Source: Pseudoalteromonas neustonica (GTDB lineage Bacteria > Pseudomonadota > Gammaproteobacteria > Enterobacterales > Alteromonadaceae). From it: a stretch of DNA of 64,000 bases. A program made the translations under genes and the position numbers. The stretch covers positions 62,001 to 126,000 of the forward strand of contig NZ_BDDS01000001.1 of the NCBI RefSeq assembly GCF_001653135.1. The letters run 5' to 3'. The notes below the pieces were generated by a model. The model did no database searches and had not been told where the DNA came from. It saw only the letters and a list, made by a program, of their open reading frames with translations. This document shows, one piece after another, positions 34,965-43,945 of the stretch. Each line of letters starts with the position of its first letter. Position 1 is the stretch's first letter.

Positions 34965-36212
34965 ATGCAATCAACCCGCACAAATTGGAAAGTTCGTTTA
35001 AGTGCTTTAGGCCCCGGTATTTTAATGGCCACGGCTGCTATTGGTGGCTCTCACCTTGTTGCATCAACCCAAGCTGGCGCTATTTTTGGCTGGCAGCTAT
35101 TTTGGCTAATTGTTGTTGTAAATGTGCTTAAGTATCCATTTTTTCGTTTTGGTATTGAGTACACTCTAGCAACTAAAAAAAGCCTCGTTGAAGGGTATAA
35201 AAGTAAAGGCCCATGGTTTTTTTATAGTTTTATCGGCTTAAATATTATTGCTGCGGTGGTTAATACTGCTGGGGTTTTACTGTTAACTGCAAGCTTACTG
35301 CATTATGCGTTGCCTGTAAGTGTATCGGTAACATTATTATGTTGGTTAATTTTAGCTGTGTGCTTAGTTATATTATTACTTGGTCATTTTAAAGCATTAG
35401 ATAACGCAGCTAAAGCGATTATGGCGCTGTTAACATTGGCAACGGTGAGTGCATTAGTTATCGCATTTAGTAATGGCGCTATGAACCATGGAATAGTAGC
35501 ACCTGTTGATTATGTAGGGCCATCGCCTTATGAACTTGCCATGCTTGGTTTTATGGTTGCGTTAATGGGCTGGATGCCAGCACCGATTGAAATTTCAGCA
35601 CTAAGCTCACTTTGGCTTAAAGAAAAGCAAAATCAACAAACGGTAACACGAACACAGGGCTTGTTTGATTTTAATGTAGGTTATTGGCTAACCGCTGGGC
35701 TTGCGCTGGTGTTTTTCTCATTGGGCGTATTAGTGCAATATGGTCAAAGCGCGAATATAGAGCTAGGTGGTGTGGCATTTGCAAAACAGCTTATTGATAT
35801 GTACGCGCTTACTATCGGCGAATGGGCGCGTCCGCTTGTATCGGTTATTGCCTTTTTATGTATGTTTGGCACGACACTAACAGTGCTAGACGGCTACGCA
35901 CGTACGTTGAACGAATCTCACAAGCTACTTGGCTTCAAGCAAAGCAAGCATAGCTTAAAAATATGGCTGATAATACAAGCTCTCGCTGGCATGGCGGTGA
36001 TCTTATTTTTTAAATCAGCCCTCGGCCCCATGCTTACCTTTGCCATGACACTCGCGTTTATCACCACCCCGGTATTTGCGTGGCTAAACTTTAGTTTAGT
36101 GCGATCAGAGTCAAGTATTGAACACTCAATTTTAGTCAGAGCGCTGAGCTGGGTTGGCTTAATTTATTTGGTGAGCTTTGCAGTTGCCTTTGTGGTTTGG
36201 AAACTGTTTTAA
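34965..36212 (+). CDS. NRAMP-family transporter lacking the DPGN metal motif
   Basis: A 415-residue membrane protein with about eleven hydrophobic helices and the general NRAMP layout. In the first helix the region equivalent to DPGN reads GGSH (AAIGGSHLVASTQAGAIFGW), so the usual metal-binding Asp and Asn are missing. In helix 6, where MPH is usual, it reads GWMPAPIEISA, keeping M-P without the following His. Such members may move other ions or substrates, or work differently from Mn/Fe NRAMPs. No clear Shine-Dalgarno is seen. Family assignment is fairly secure; substrate unknown. Confidence 0.8.
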   Translation: MQSTRTNWKVRLSALGPGILMATAAIGGSHLVASTQAGAIFGWQLFWLIVVVNVLKYPFFRFGIEYTLATKKSLVEGYKSKGPWFFYSFIGLNIIAAVVNTAGVLLLTASLLHYALPVSVSVTLLCWLILAVCLVILLLGHFKALDNAAKAIMALLTLATVSALVIAFSNGAMNHGIVAPVDYVGPSPYELAMLGFMVALMGWMPAPIEISALSSLWLKEKQNQQTVTRTQGLFDFNVGYWLTAGLALVFFSLGVLVQYGQSANIELGGVAFAKQLIDMYALTIGEWARPLVSVIAFLCMFGTTLTVLDGYARTLNESHKLLGFKQSKHSLKIWLIIQALAGMAVILFFKSALGPMLTFAMTLAFITTPVFAWLNFSLVRSESSIEHSILVRALSWVGLIYLVSFAVAFVVWKLF

Positions 36213-36417
36213 CCGTAATGCTAAAGCTTAAATTTCTAGGCGTGTGTGTTTAAAGTTGAGTGATTAACTTCATTTAATTATTAGCGAAGATAAAAACATT
36301 TAAATAGGGACAAAGGCAGTTGTTTTTTGTTCCTTCTTCGCTTATTTTAACCGACAATTTTTAGCCTAGTAATGAAGTGTTCGGTAATTTTTATTTTCGA
36401 ATAGCAAAAGGATTTAA

Positions 36418-36666
36418 GTGAAAAAATTTATTTTAGTATTGGTGATCAGCCTTTTTATTTCTGGTTGTGAAACAACGGAGCCAGTTGATACAAGTCATTG
36501 TATTGAGATAGCGAATACAGCAGATAATAATGGGCAAAAATCTGCGGATGAATTATACCAAGAATGCCTTGACGAGCATTATAAAAAACAAAGAGCTAAC
36601 ATGAGCTTTTGGGAAAGTGCTGTGGAAGGCTTATTAATTTTTGTTGTAGAAGTAACAACATCTTAA
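36418..36666 (+). CDS. Small lipoprotein, hypothetical
   Basis: 82 residues from a GTG start behind AAAAGGA. The signal MKKFILVLVISLFISGC ends in a lipobox, with the modified cysteine at 17. The rest is acidic and short, with a hydrophobic C-terminal stretch (AVEGLLIFVVEV). No family recognised. A good ribosome site and a clear lipobox support a real gene. Confidence 0.6.
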   Translation: MKKFILVLVISLFISGCETTEPVDTSHCIEIANTADNNGQKSADELYQECLDEHYKKQRANMSFWESAVEGLLIFVVEVTTS

Positions 36667-37348
36667 TGCCGCGTTATTTCTCTAAGTAAGAGGCTAAGTG
36701 ACATTTCTCTTTCGAGGTTGTATACATTTAATTAAATGTATACTTGTAGAATAGGCATTTTTGAAAAGTACCGCCCCCTGTGTCAGATTACTTGAATGAT
36801 TAAGAGTATCGGCTTTTTCAAGCTGACCTAATGCGCACTTATAAACAAGGTGATGTAAATACGAGTTGCAGGCAAGAGGGCGAGTAAGCGTGGTGGTTCA
36901 AGGGTTATCTATTAGCATTTAGATGAACAGCAGCGTTTTATCTACTGATCATTTACAGTGAAAATGAAATCACAGATTTAACAGCAGATCATATTGCTGA
37001 ATTATAAGTTGTATGAAGCACATCTAAGTAAATTAGTGATTAGCACTTCCCTGACTTATTTAGTTAAAAGATAAAAAAGAAAAACGCAATCCTATTACTT
37101 CTTTGCTAATTTACGTGAGCAAGAAAAAATTAAACGATATGACTACAGCATCAATAATAGTGGTGTGTGAATTAAGTATTCGATCCCTCCGAATTTATGT
37201 ATAGCATCATGTGATAGGAAGTTAGTAATTGATTATATTCTTTATTTTATTTAAATGATTGAAAAACAAACAGCTTCACATGTGTAGCAATTAGTAATAT
37301 TATGCTTCATGGGATATTAGAATAGCTTAGTTATAGGCGGTGATTTAA
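36667..37348. other. 682-bp AT-rich stretch without an intact gene
   Basis: No open frame of convincing length on either strand. Short protein-like fragments appear (for example around 37070-37140, FFANLREQEKIKRYDYSIN) but are broken by stops, which suggests a decayed gene. The last ~130 bases should hold the promoter of the nuclease-ATPase operon; no clear -35/-10 pair stood out. Confidence 0.5.
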
Positions 37349-38428
37349 ATGGGTGCCACAAATAATAATACGGGGTCTGATAATCCTTTAGCGCAAGATC
37401 CTCAAAGAGAAACTAGTGGCAGTGATACCTATAGAAAGTATAACTACCAATATCATTGGGCTTTGTGTCGTGTTTTAGAGGCACATGAAAATGAAGATGA
37501 ATACGCTTTGTTTGTTGAATGCCATGATGATGTTGTCATAACAGATTCCTTAAACGCAATGACAGCAAAATTTGAGTTTAATCAAGTCAAAGAAACTGTA
37601 ACAAAACATACTTCAGGCAGTTTATTTTATAAATCAGGTAAAAATTCAGTATTAGCTAAGTTACTGCTAGATTCATGCACTAAATCCTTTGCCAATAGAA
37701 TTAAAAATATTAACTTAGTTTCAACTGGTGGCTTTGATTTAAAGCTTAAGAAAGCCGATTTAAATCTAGATGTTATTAAAATTGGTCATATCGAAGAATC
37801 TGAGTTAGAACTCATTCATGAAAAACTAGCTAAAGAACTTCCTGACATCCCCCTGCCTGATAAGTTGGCCTTTATTATACCCGACTTACCACCTAAAGAT
37901 TTCCGAAATGCAGTCAAAGGAAGAATTTTAACCTTGCTTGAAAAATTGGCTCCTAATGGTAATAATGACACTGTGTCTATATACAGGTGTTTGGTTGAGG
38001 ATCTTGATCAGAAAGGAGAAGAAACATTCGATTATCTTGAGTGGGACAGAGCATTAAAGAAAAAAGCTATAACAAGCTCTCAGGTGCAAAGTATTATTGA
38101 ACGCAATGTTAAACGGACAGTTGATAGTAGCTTAACTTCATTATTAGATGACGTTTTGAAAGAGTACGGATTCAAATCTCTACGAGTGCGAAATCTTAAA
38201 CATGCATTTCAGCGATATTATAGTCGTCGGTTAGGTAGTAGAAATACTGTACTAATTAAATTTTCTGAATTTGTTAAAGAGTTTGAATCAGCGCATTTAA
38301 GTGAATTTGAGGAAATATCTAAACTTGAGATAGCTATTCGCCAAGCTGTTTCAGAAGAAATAAAAGCAGAGTTTACTGATGAAAATGAGTTGATTGTAGC
38401 GATACTTTATGAGCTATTGAGAGAATGA
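37349..38428 (+). CDS. Cap4/DUF4297-type endonuclease, Lamassu LmuA-like
   Basis: 359 residues. The N-terminus has RETSGSDTYRKYNYQYHWALCRVLE (20-44), then FVECHDDVV (E57, D60, D61), then FEFNQVKE (Q79-x-K81). This is the E/D...QxK pattern of the Cap4/DUF4297 branch of PD-(D/E)XK nucleases, which cut double-stranded DNA in several anti-phage systems. The C-terminal ~200 residues are helical and charged with no family I can name. The ATPase gene follows after 55 bases. The pair resembles LmuA-LmuB of Lamassu. DNA cleavage and defence are inferred from family and context. Confidence 0.75.
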   Translation: MGATNNNTGSDNPLAQDPQRETSGSDTYRKYNYQYHWALCRVLEAHENEDEYALFVECHDDVVITDSLNAMTAKFEFNQVKETVTKHTSGSLFYKSGKNSVLAKLLLDSCTKSFANRIKNINLVSTGGFDLKLKKADLNLDVIKIGHIEESELELIHEKLAKELPDIPLPDKLAFIIPDLPPKDFRNAVKGRILTLLEKLAPNGNNDTVSIYRCLVEDLDQKGEETFDYLEWDRALKKKAITSSQVQSIIERNVKRTVDSSLTSLLDDVLKEYGFKSLRVRNLKHAFQRYYSRRLGSRNTVLIKFSEFVKEFESAHLSEFEEISKLEIAIRQAVSEEIKAEFTDENELIVAILYELLRE

Positions 38429-38483
38429 TAAATGAGTATTGAGAACTATAAATTATTGATAAGAAATTTAAGGAAGAATGTTA

Positions 38484-40220
38484 ATGAAGAGCTTGATATT
38501 CAAAAAGTTAATGATTCTGTCGGAGCAGGAACAAAAAGGAATTCAACTAACCTTCGACAAAAAGATAAACGTAATAGTAGGCACTGATAATAGTGTTGGT
38601 AAATCTTCCCTAGTAAAAAACTTGTTTTGGGCATTGGGTTGTAACCCGTATTTTGATGATGCTTGGAAAGGAGCAGAAAGTAAGACCGTTATAGAGTTTT
38701 CAGTTAACGAAATGGATTATATTTGTGCTCGTGATGATTCTAGAATCATGCTTGCCGAGCGAGGAAAACCTTTCAAGGTTTACAGCAAAATTACGGGCGA
38801 CTATGCAGAAGCTTTTGCTTCAATAGTGGGATTTAATGCTCTTCTGCCTGCGAGGGACTCGAATGTCGCATCTATACCTCCAGTAGCTTTTTATTTCCTG
38901 CCATTTTATATCGATCAAAAAAGAGGGTGGATTGAAGCTTGGGATAGCTTTAGTGATTTAAGGCAATATGCCAGGTGGACTAATGACATAATCCCATACC
39001 ACTGTGGTGCTTTTACTAAAGAATACTTTCAGTTTACAGATGAAATGTATGGGGTAGAGAGGAAAAAGGCTGATGTTAGCGATGAGGTGACAAGGATTGA
39101 TACAGCAATTAGCGTTGTTGACGAGTTTATCCCGCAGATTACAACTACAGTTGATAAAGAAGAGTTAGCTGAAATTAAGGTTGAATTAGAAAAAGACTTA
39201 GTTGATCTACATTCATTCCAAGAAGTTGTTTTTGAAGAAGTCGCTAATTTAAAAGCCAATAGAAAACATCAAGAAATTCAACTCAGGATAGCTGAAACAT
39301 CTTTTAAAGAATCTGAGTTAGATTATAACTTTGCATTGAAACGTTCTTCAGAAGTCGAACTAGAATGCCCTACCTGTGGAACTAACTATGATAATACTTT
39401 GGTGGACAGATTTTCATTATTGCAAGATCAAGAGCAATCTAAACAAGTTTGTTTTAGGATACAAAGTGAGATTGAATTATTAGACGCTGAATTATCAGAA
39501 AAACTTGAAGAGTTTAATAATATTAAGGGTAGGATAGACGAATTAAACAAAAAATATTATCGAGAAGAAAAAGAAACAAAATTTGACCTTTCTACTATCT
39601 TGGACTCAGTTGCTGCTCATTCAGTTCGTTATCGAGTAGAGTCTTCTCGACAGGAGAACATTGTTAAATTAACTGATTTAAGCCATAAAAAGAAAGAGCT
39701 TATGGCAGACAGGACTAAAGCAGTCAAAGAGCGTAAAAAAGAATCGTTTAATAAATTTAAAGAAATTTTCCCCGCTTTAGTTTCTAAACTTGGTGCGCAC
39801 GGTGTGAAAACATCTGTAATAAAATCTCCTATGAGCCATAAAAAAGTAGCTATTAGTGGGGGGGCCGCTGAGGGTACTAGAGCTTTATTAGCTTATTATA
39901 TATCAGTATATAACCTATCTTATTTATTCAGTGAAACTGCTTTAGCTCCTTTTGTTGTGGATACACCGAAACAGCAGGAGCAAGCTGAAATTCGTTATGA
40001 GGTAATTGTTGAGTCACTTCTTGAAAATATTCCAGAAGAAGGTCAGGTATTTTTATGTGGGATGGATGATCCAGCATTGGAGCCTATGTCTTCACAAGGT
40101 AAGACTTTCTACTTGAAAAACGAACGTTCATTGTTAAGAGAGGAAGAGTATAATTCCGTCAAGAAGCAGATTGGTGGTATATTTGAAAAGCCAATGGAAA
40201 CCAAAGGGGGTAAGCCTTGA
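38484..40220 (+). CDS. Rad50/SMC-like ABC ATPase, Lamassu LmuB-like
   Basis: About 578 residues. ATG 38484 is preferred because AGGAAG lies 7 bases upstream; ATG 38478 is too close to that site. Walker A is GTDNSVGKSS near residue 33. A coiled-coil section (about 195-430) is interrupted near 295 by ECPTCG, a CxxC like the Rad50 zinc hook. The C-terminus has an ABC-type signature SGGAAEGTRALLAYY (about 458-472) and Walker B PFVVDTPKQQ, with Thr where Rad50 has the catalytic Glu. This fits the ATPase of Lamassu or ABC-three-component systems, which senses foreign DNA and controls the partner nuclease. Function inferred. Confidence 0.75.
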   Translation: MKSLIFKKLMILSEQEQKGIQLTFDKKINVIVGTDNSVGKSSLVKNLFWALGCNPYFDDAWKGAESKTVIEFSVNEMDYICARDDSRIMLAERGKPFKVYSKITGDYAEAFASIVGFNALLPARDSNVASIPPVAFYFLPFYIDQKRGWIEAWDSFSDLRQYARWTNDIIPYHCGAFTKEYFQFTDEMYGVERKKADVSDEVTRIDTAISVVDEFIPQITTTVDKEELAEIKVELEKDLVDLHSFQEVVFEEVANLKANRKHQEIQLRIAETSFKESELDYNFALKRSSEVELECPTCGTNYDNTLVDRFSLLQDQEQSKQVCFRIQSEIELLDAELSEKLEEFNNIKGRIDELNKKYYREEKETKFDLSTILDSVAAHSVRYRVESSRQENIVKLTDLSHKKKELMADRTKAVKERKKESFNKFKEIFPALVSKLGAHGVKTSVIKSPMSHKKVAISGGAAEGTRALLAYYISVYNLSYLFSETALAPFVVDTPKQQEQAEIRYEVIVESLLENIPEEGQVFLCGMDDPALEPMSSQGKTFYLKNERSLLREEEYNSVKKQIGGIFEKPMETKGGKP

Positions 40221-40235
40221 CTTCATCAGTCATAA

Positions 40236-40318
40236 TGTAGTGGTCAACTAATTTTGGCCACAGTTTTAGAATCTTGGGATCTAACCTCAGATTCATTTTT
40301 AGCTGTGGTTAATTCACC
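40236..40318. mobile_element. Possible IS3-family end remnant behind the nuclease-ATPase module
   Basis: TGTAGTGGTCAACTAATTTT followed by GGCCACAG resembles terminal inverted repeats of IS3-family elements. The stretch also folds: CCACAG...GAATCT pairs with AGATTC...CTGTGG. No transposase fragment is present. It could instead be a weak terminator hairpin shared by the convergent genes. Confidence 0.4.
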
Positions 40319-40320
40319 TT

Positions 40321-41508
40321 TTAACTCAACTCCCTTATCGCATTACTTATCCCATCTAAACTCAGTGGGTACATACGGTTATCCATCAACTGTTTTATAA
40401 AATCAATTGATTGATAGTAACGCCAGTGTTCAACGGGTTGCGGGTTGAGCCATGCGACTTTATCAAAGTGATCGGTGATACGGTTTAACCATGCACTGCC
40501 GGGTTCTTCGTTGTAGTGCTCAACTGAGCCGCCGGGGTAGGCTATTTCATACGGGCCCATAGTGGCATCCCCCACAAATATCACTTTATAGTCGCTGGTG
40601 AACTTGTTGATCAGCGTCATGGTGTCGATAACGTTTGAATGGCGGCGTTGGTTATCCTGCCAAACGTGTTCGTATAAGCAGTTATGAAAGTAGTAAAACT
40701 CTAAGTGTTTAAACTCGCTGTGGGCGGCGCTAAAGAGCTCTTCGCAGGTATGAATGTAATCATCCATTGAGCCGCCAATATCAAACAGCATTAATACTTT
40801 TACTGCATTATGACGCTCTGGTGCCATTTTTACATCAAGCATGCCGCCTTGCTTAGCTGTGGCGCGAATGGTCTCATTTAAATCAAGCGTATCACTCGCG
40901 CCTGTGCGAGCAAATTTACGTAGTTTTTTAAGGGCGAGTTTAATGGTGCGTGAGCCTATTTCACGGTCAGAGTCTAAATTACGGTATTCGCGTTTATCCC
41001 ACACTTTTACAGCGCGGCGGTTACGGTTGCCGTCTTGGCCTATGCGCACGCCCTCAGGGTTGTAGCCATAGGCGCCAAAGGGCGATGTACCGCCTGTGCC
41101 CACCCACTTATTGCCACCAGCGTGGCGTTTTTGTTGTTCTTCTAGGCGCTCTTTGAGGGTTTTCATGAGTTCATCAAGACCACCCATCGTTTTGAGTTGC
41201 GCTTTTTCTTCATCCGTCAGGTGTTTTTCAAACTCTTTACGCAGCCAATCATTAGGTAAGTCATGCTGTTGCTTTAGACTTTCTAATAAATCGAGATCGG
41301 CAATACCAGTAAAATAATCGCTAAAGGCTTTATCAAAGCGATCAAAATGGGTTTCGTCTTTAACCATAATAGTGCGGGCTAAATAATAAAAACCGTCAAT
41401 GTCGGCAAATACCGCGCCTTTTTTTAGCGCGTTGATTAAATCAAGTAGCTCACGCAAACTCACTGGTAAGCGGTATTCCCGTAGTTTGAAGAAAAACGCA
41501 ATCAACAT
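40321..41508 (-). CDS. VWA domain protein (CoxE-like), partner of a MoxR ATPase
   Basis: 395 residues. The C-terminal half is a von Willebrand A domain with the metal site motif DIGGSMDDY (DxGxS) and a later GDATMGPYE. The N-terminal half has helices typical of CoxE-like proteins (RLPVSLRELLDLINALKKG). It starts one base after the stop of the MoxR ATPase and is surely co-transcribed. MoxR-VWA pairs act as chaperone-like modules in metal insertion or complex assembly; the client here is unknown. Confidence 0.85.
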   Translation of the reverse strand: MLIAFFFKLREYRLPVSLRELLDLINALKKGAVFADIDGFYYLARTIMVKDETHFDRFDKAFSDYFTGIADLDLLESLKQQHDLPNDWLRKEFEKHLTDEEKAQLKTMGGLDELMKTLKERLEEQQKRHAGGNKWVGTGGTSPFGAYGYNPEGVRIGQDGNRNRRAVKVWDKREYRNLDSDREIGSRTIKLALKKLRKFARTGASDTLDLNETIRATAKQGGMLDVKMAPERHNAVKVLMLFDIGGSMDDYIHTCEELFSAAHSEFKHLEFYYFHNCLYEHVWQDNQRRHSNVIDTMTLINKFTSDYKVIFVGDATMGPYEIAYPGGSVEHYNEEPGSAWLNRITDHFDKVAWLNPQPVEHWRYYQSIDFIKQLMDNRMYPLSLDGISNAIRELS

Positions 41509-41509
41509 C

Positions 41510-42358
41510 TTAGCTGCGACTCATAAAAGCAAGTTTTTCAATTAAGCTAATATCTTGTTCATTTTTTAAAAGCGCACCAAACATTGGCATTAAGCCGCCT
41601 TTCTTGGTTTTATCGTGCAGAGTTTTAGCGTCAATGTCCTCTGCCATTAGAAGTTTTAGCCAATCGAGTAATTCGCTGGTCGAGGGTTTTTTCTTGATGC
41701 CATTAACGTCACGCAGGCCAAAAAATACTTCTAGTGCTTGGCGTACTAAATCTTGTTTAACATACGGGTGGTGTACATCAACAATTTGTTGCATTTCATC
41801 GCTCGATGGAAAATCAATGTAGTGGAAAAAACAACGACGTAAGAAGGCATCTGGTAGTTCTTTTTCGTTATTTGATGTGATGATCACAATAGGGCGTAGC
41901 TTAGCGACTACACGTTCACCGGTTTCATAAACATGAAACTCCATTTTATCGAGCTCTAATAATAAGTCGTTAGGGAACTCGATGTCGGCTTTATCTATTT
42001 CATCAATTAATAATACCGGGCGTTTGTTATGTTCTTCACCATAAGTAAATGCCTGCCACAATTTACCTTTAACAATGTAGTTACCAATATCATGAACGCG
42101 CTCATCGCCTAATTGACTGTCGCGTAGGCGCGATACCGCATCATACTCATACAGACCTTGCTGTGCTTTGGTGGTCGATTTTATATGCCATTGAATAAGC
42201 GTGGTATCTAAACTTTTAGCGAGTTCTTCAGCCAGCATGGTTTTACCTGTACCGGGTTCGCCTTTTATAAGTAGTGGCTTTTCAAGCAAAATAGCCGCAT
42301 TAACAGCTTGTTTTAACGAATTACTTGCTATGTAGTTATCTGTAGAATGAAATTGCAC
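41510..42358 (-). CDS. MoxR-family AAA+ ATPase
   Basis: 282 residues from a GTG start. Walker A is GEPGTGKTMLAEELAKSL (about 37-54), Walker B is VLLIDEIDKAD, with sensor ITSNNEKELPDAFLRRCFFHYIDFP, all typical of the MoxR group. It precedes the VWA gene with a 1-base gap. Such pairs are a standard two-part module; the ATPase drives remodelling and the VWA protein provides target contact. Adjacent to the accessory island but with core-like composition. Confidence 0.9.
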   Translation of the reverse strand: MQFHSTDNYIASNSLKQAVNAAILLEKPLLIKGEPGTGKTMLAEELAKSLDTTLIQWHIKSTTKAQQGLYEYDAVSRLRDSQLGDERVHDIGNYIVKGKLWQAFTYGEEHNKRPVLLIDEIDKADIEFPNDLLLELDKMEFHVYETGERVVAKLRPIVIITSNNEKELPDAFLRRCFFHYIDFPSSDEMQQIVDVHHPYVKQDLVRQALEVFFGLRDVNGIKKKPSTSELLDWLKLLMAEDIDAKTLHDKTKKGGLMPMFGALLKNEQDISLIEKLAFMSRS

Positions 42359-42409
42359 GGTAATACCTATCTGGTCTGAGCAGTAATAATGTTAGCCATG
42401 ATGCCATAT

Positions 42410-42649
42410 CTAAGTGGTCTCGCCAAGATAAGCAAAGCGGGGGATGGTTTGGCCGTCTTTTTCTACGGTCTCTAAAAACATACTCAGTGGGCGTGCCCAC
42501 ATGCCAAACTCGCCGTAAAGGGCTTGATAAATAACAAGCTGCTCGTGCGTTTCGCTATGAGTGGCAACATAAAATACTTTGTATTTAGGGCCTTTGTAGT
42601 GTTGATATATGCCTGATTTGAGGGAATGTGGTTTTATTGCTGTAGTCAT
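42410..42649 (-). CDS. DUF1653 protein
   Basis: 79 residues. SGIYQHYKGPKYKVFYVATHSETHEQLVIYQALYGEFGMWARPLSMFLETV is the whole DUF1653 domain. Function unknown. Single small gene divergent from the DUF2947 gene, 60 bases apart, downstream of which the MoxR-VWA operon starts on the same strand. Confidence 0.88.
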   Translation of the reverse strand: MTTAIKPHSLKSGIYQHYKGPKYKVFYVATHSETHEQLVIYQALYGEFGMWARPLSMFLETVEKDGQTIPRFAYLGETT

Positions 42650-42709
42650 GTTTTGATCTCTTGTATAATTTGCGCTTGCACTTTTAATGCTAACTAATTT
42701 GCTACTATT

Positions 42710-43192
42710 ATGAACTATATACCGTTAGATGATTACAAAAAAGCGTGGGTTTTTCGCCATAAAGATGCCCCTGTTAATGAGCAAGATCTTGCTTTAATAA
42801 AACCAATGAGCCATGAGCGCGCTGCGGTTTTATGGAGTACAATGGTGAGTCGCGAGCATGATCATCCCGATTTTTTTGAAAAAACAGATTGGTGTGGCAA
42901 CGAAGAAAACTTTACGCAAACTATCCATTGGGAAGCTGCATGGGAAGAAGGCGCAGATCAACTCCCTCAAGACATTCTTGATCACTTAGGCTGGCAAGCA
43001 AATACCACGGTGTATTTTTGTATTGCCCGCGATAATATTATCGAAACCAGTTTTGATGTATTTAAGCGCAATTGGCAAAACTTTATGTTTTTAGCTGATG
43101 GTAGTTTGCTATTAGGCAAAAAGCGCGACGAGGTTGTTCAGTTTTTAGAAACGGGTGACGCTAAACTAGGCGCAAAGCCACAAGCGAAGTAA
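42710..43192 (+). CDS. DUF2947 protein
   Basis: 160 residues, soluble. It begins MNYIPLDDYKKAWVFRHKDAPV and has WSTMVSREHDHPDFF and FKRNWQNFMFLADGSLLLGKKRDEVVQF, which I recognise as DUF2947 of marine gammaproteobacteria. Function unknown. No signal peptide. Clear single gene. Confidence 0.78.
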   Translation: MNYIPLDDYKKAWVFRHKDAPVNEQDLALIKPMSHERAAVLWSTMVSREHDHPDFFEKTDWCGNEENFTQTIHWEAAWEEGADQLPQDILDHLGWQANTTVYFCIARDNIIETSFDVFKRNWQNFMFLADGSLLLGKKRDEVVQFLETGDAKLGAKPQAK

Positions 43193-43254
43193 ATAGCTTA
43201 AAATGCGGTCAGTACTGTGCTATAAAATAGTTAACTAAACGTTTTTGAGTATAA

Positions 43255-43887
43255 GTGTTGGCTGCAAGTGATCCCCATCAACAAGGTGATATTTGGCAAT
43301 CAGATGCGCAGCGTGTGCTTTATGCACAGCTGTGTAACGCTTTTTATGCGCGAGAAATAAATCGGCTTACGCATGAGCTCAATGAATCGCGCTTACGAAA
43401 AACACTAAAAAGCCTGCCTTATTATGTTGAATGCGCAGCGACACATATCGTAAATGGCCAAGTGCCTTTTCAATTAGATCCACAAAATGGCTGCTGGCTT
43501 GAGAAACAAACAGCGCACCCGCCCGACGAAAAAAAGAATGGTACTTTTTATCAAACAGATAAAAAAACGGGTTTAATAGTGCCGTTATTGGTTAATAACG
43601 ATAATCATACTCGTGTTGCAATAGACAGCATCGACCAAGTAAGCGACAATAAACTGCATTGTAATGAGCACGGTTGGTTTGATTGCGCAGGGCGCTCACT
43701 TGATGGGTTAGCTGTTGTGTTACTTAAGCCCAGCAAAGCCACAATGGCTGCTGCATGTTGTGGTCACCAATGGCATTTTGCTAAACGTTGTACACCGCGA
43801 ACTCTATCACTGAGAGAAATGCTGCTTGCTGGCAATATCAATTGGCGTAATTTAAAACGCCCGTATGTTCACGTTAAAAAAATATAA
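43255..43887 (+). CDS. Hypothetical protein with Cys/His-bearing C-terminus
   Basis: 210 residues from a GTG start. No family recognised. The N-terminal half is helical ([32 protein letters not shown]). The C-terminal half has [11 protein letters not shown] and [14 protein letters not shown], which together supply several Cys and His that could bind metal. It lies directly upstream of ftsB on the same strand with a 58-base gap. No signal peptide. Whether it shares a transcript with the ftsB operon is unclear. Confidence 0.65.
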   Translation: MLAASDPHQQGDIWQSDAQRVLYAQLCNAFYAREINRLTHELNESRLRKTLKSLPYYVECAATHIVNGQVPFQLDPQNGCWLEKQTAHPPDEKKNGTFYQTDKKTGLIVPLLVNNDNHTRVAIDSIDQVSDNKLHCNEHGWFDCAGRSLDGLAVVLLKPSKATMAAACCGHQWHFAKRCTPRTLSLREMLLAGNINWRNLKRPYVHVKKI

Positions 43888-43945
43888 TACCAGTTGCCTC
43901 AATCGCATTAAATTTGTACTGGTAAAGATAATCAAGGAGTGTTTA

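Noticed and set aside
37349-38428. Type I or III restriction subunit
   Set aside because: No methylase, helicase or specificity gene is adjacent, and the nuclease motif with the SMC-like partner fits the Cap4 group better.
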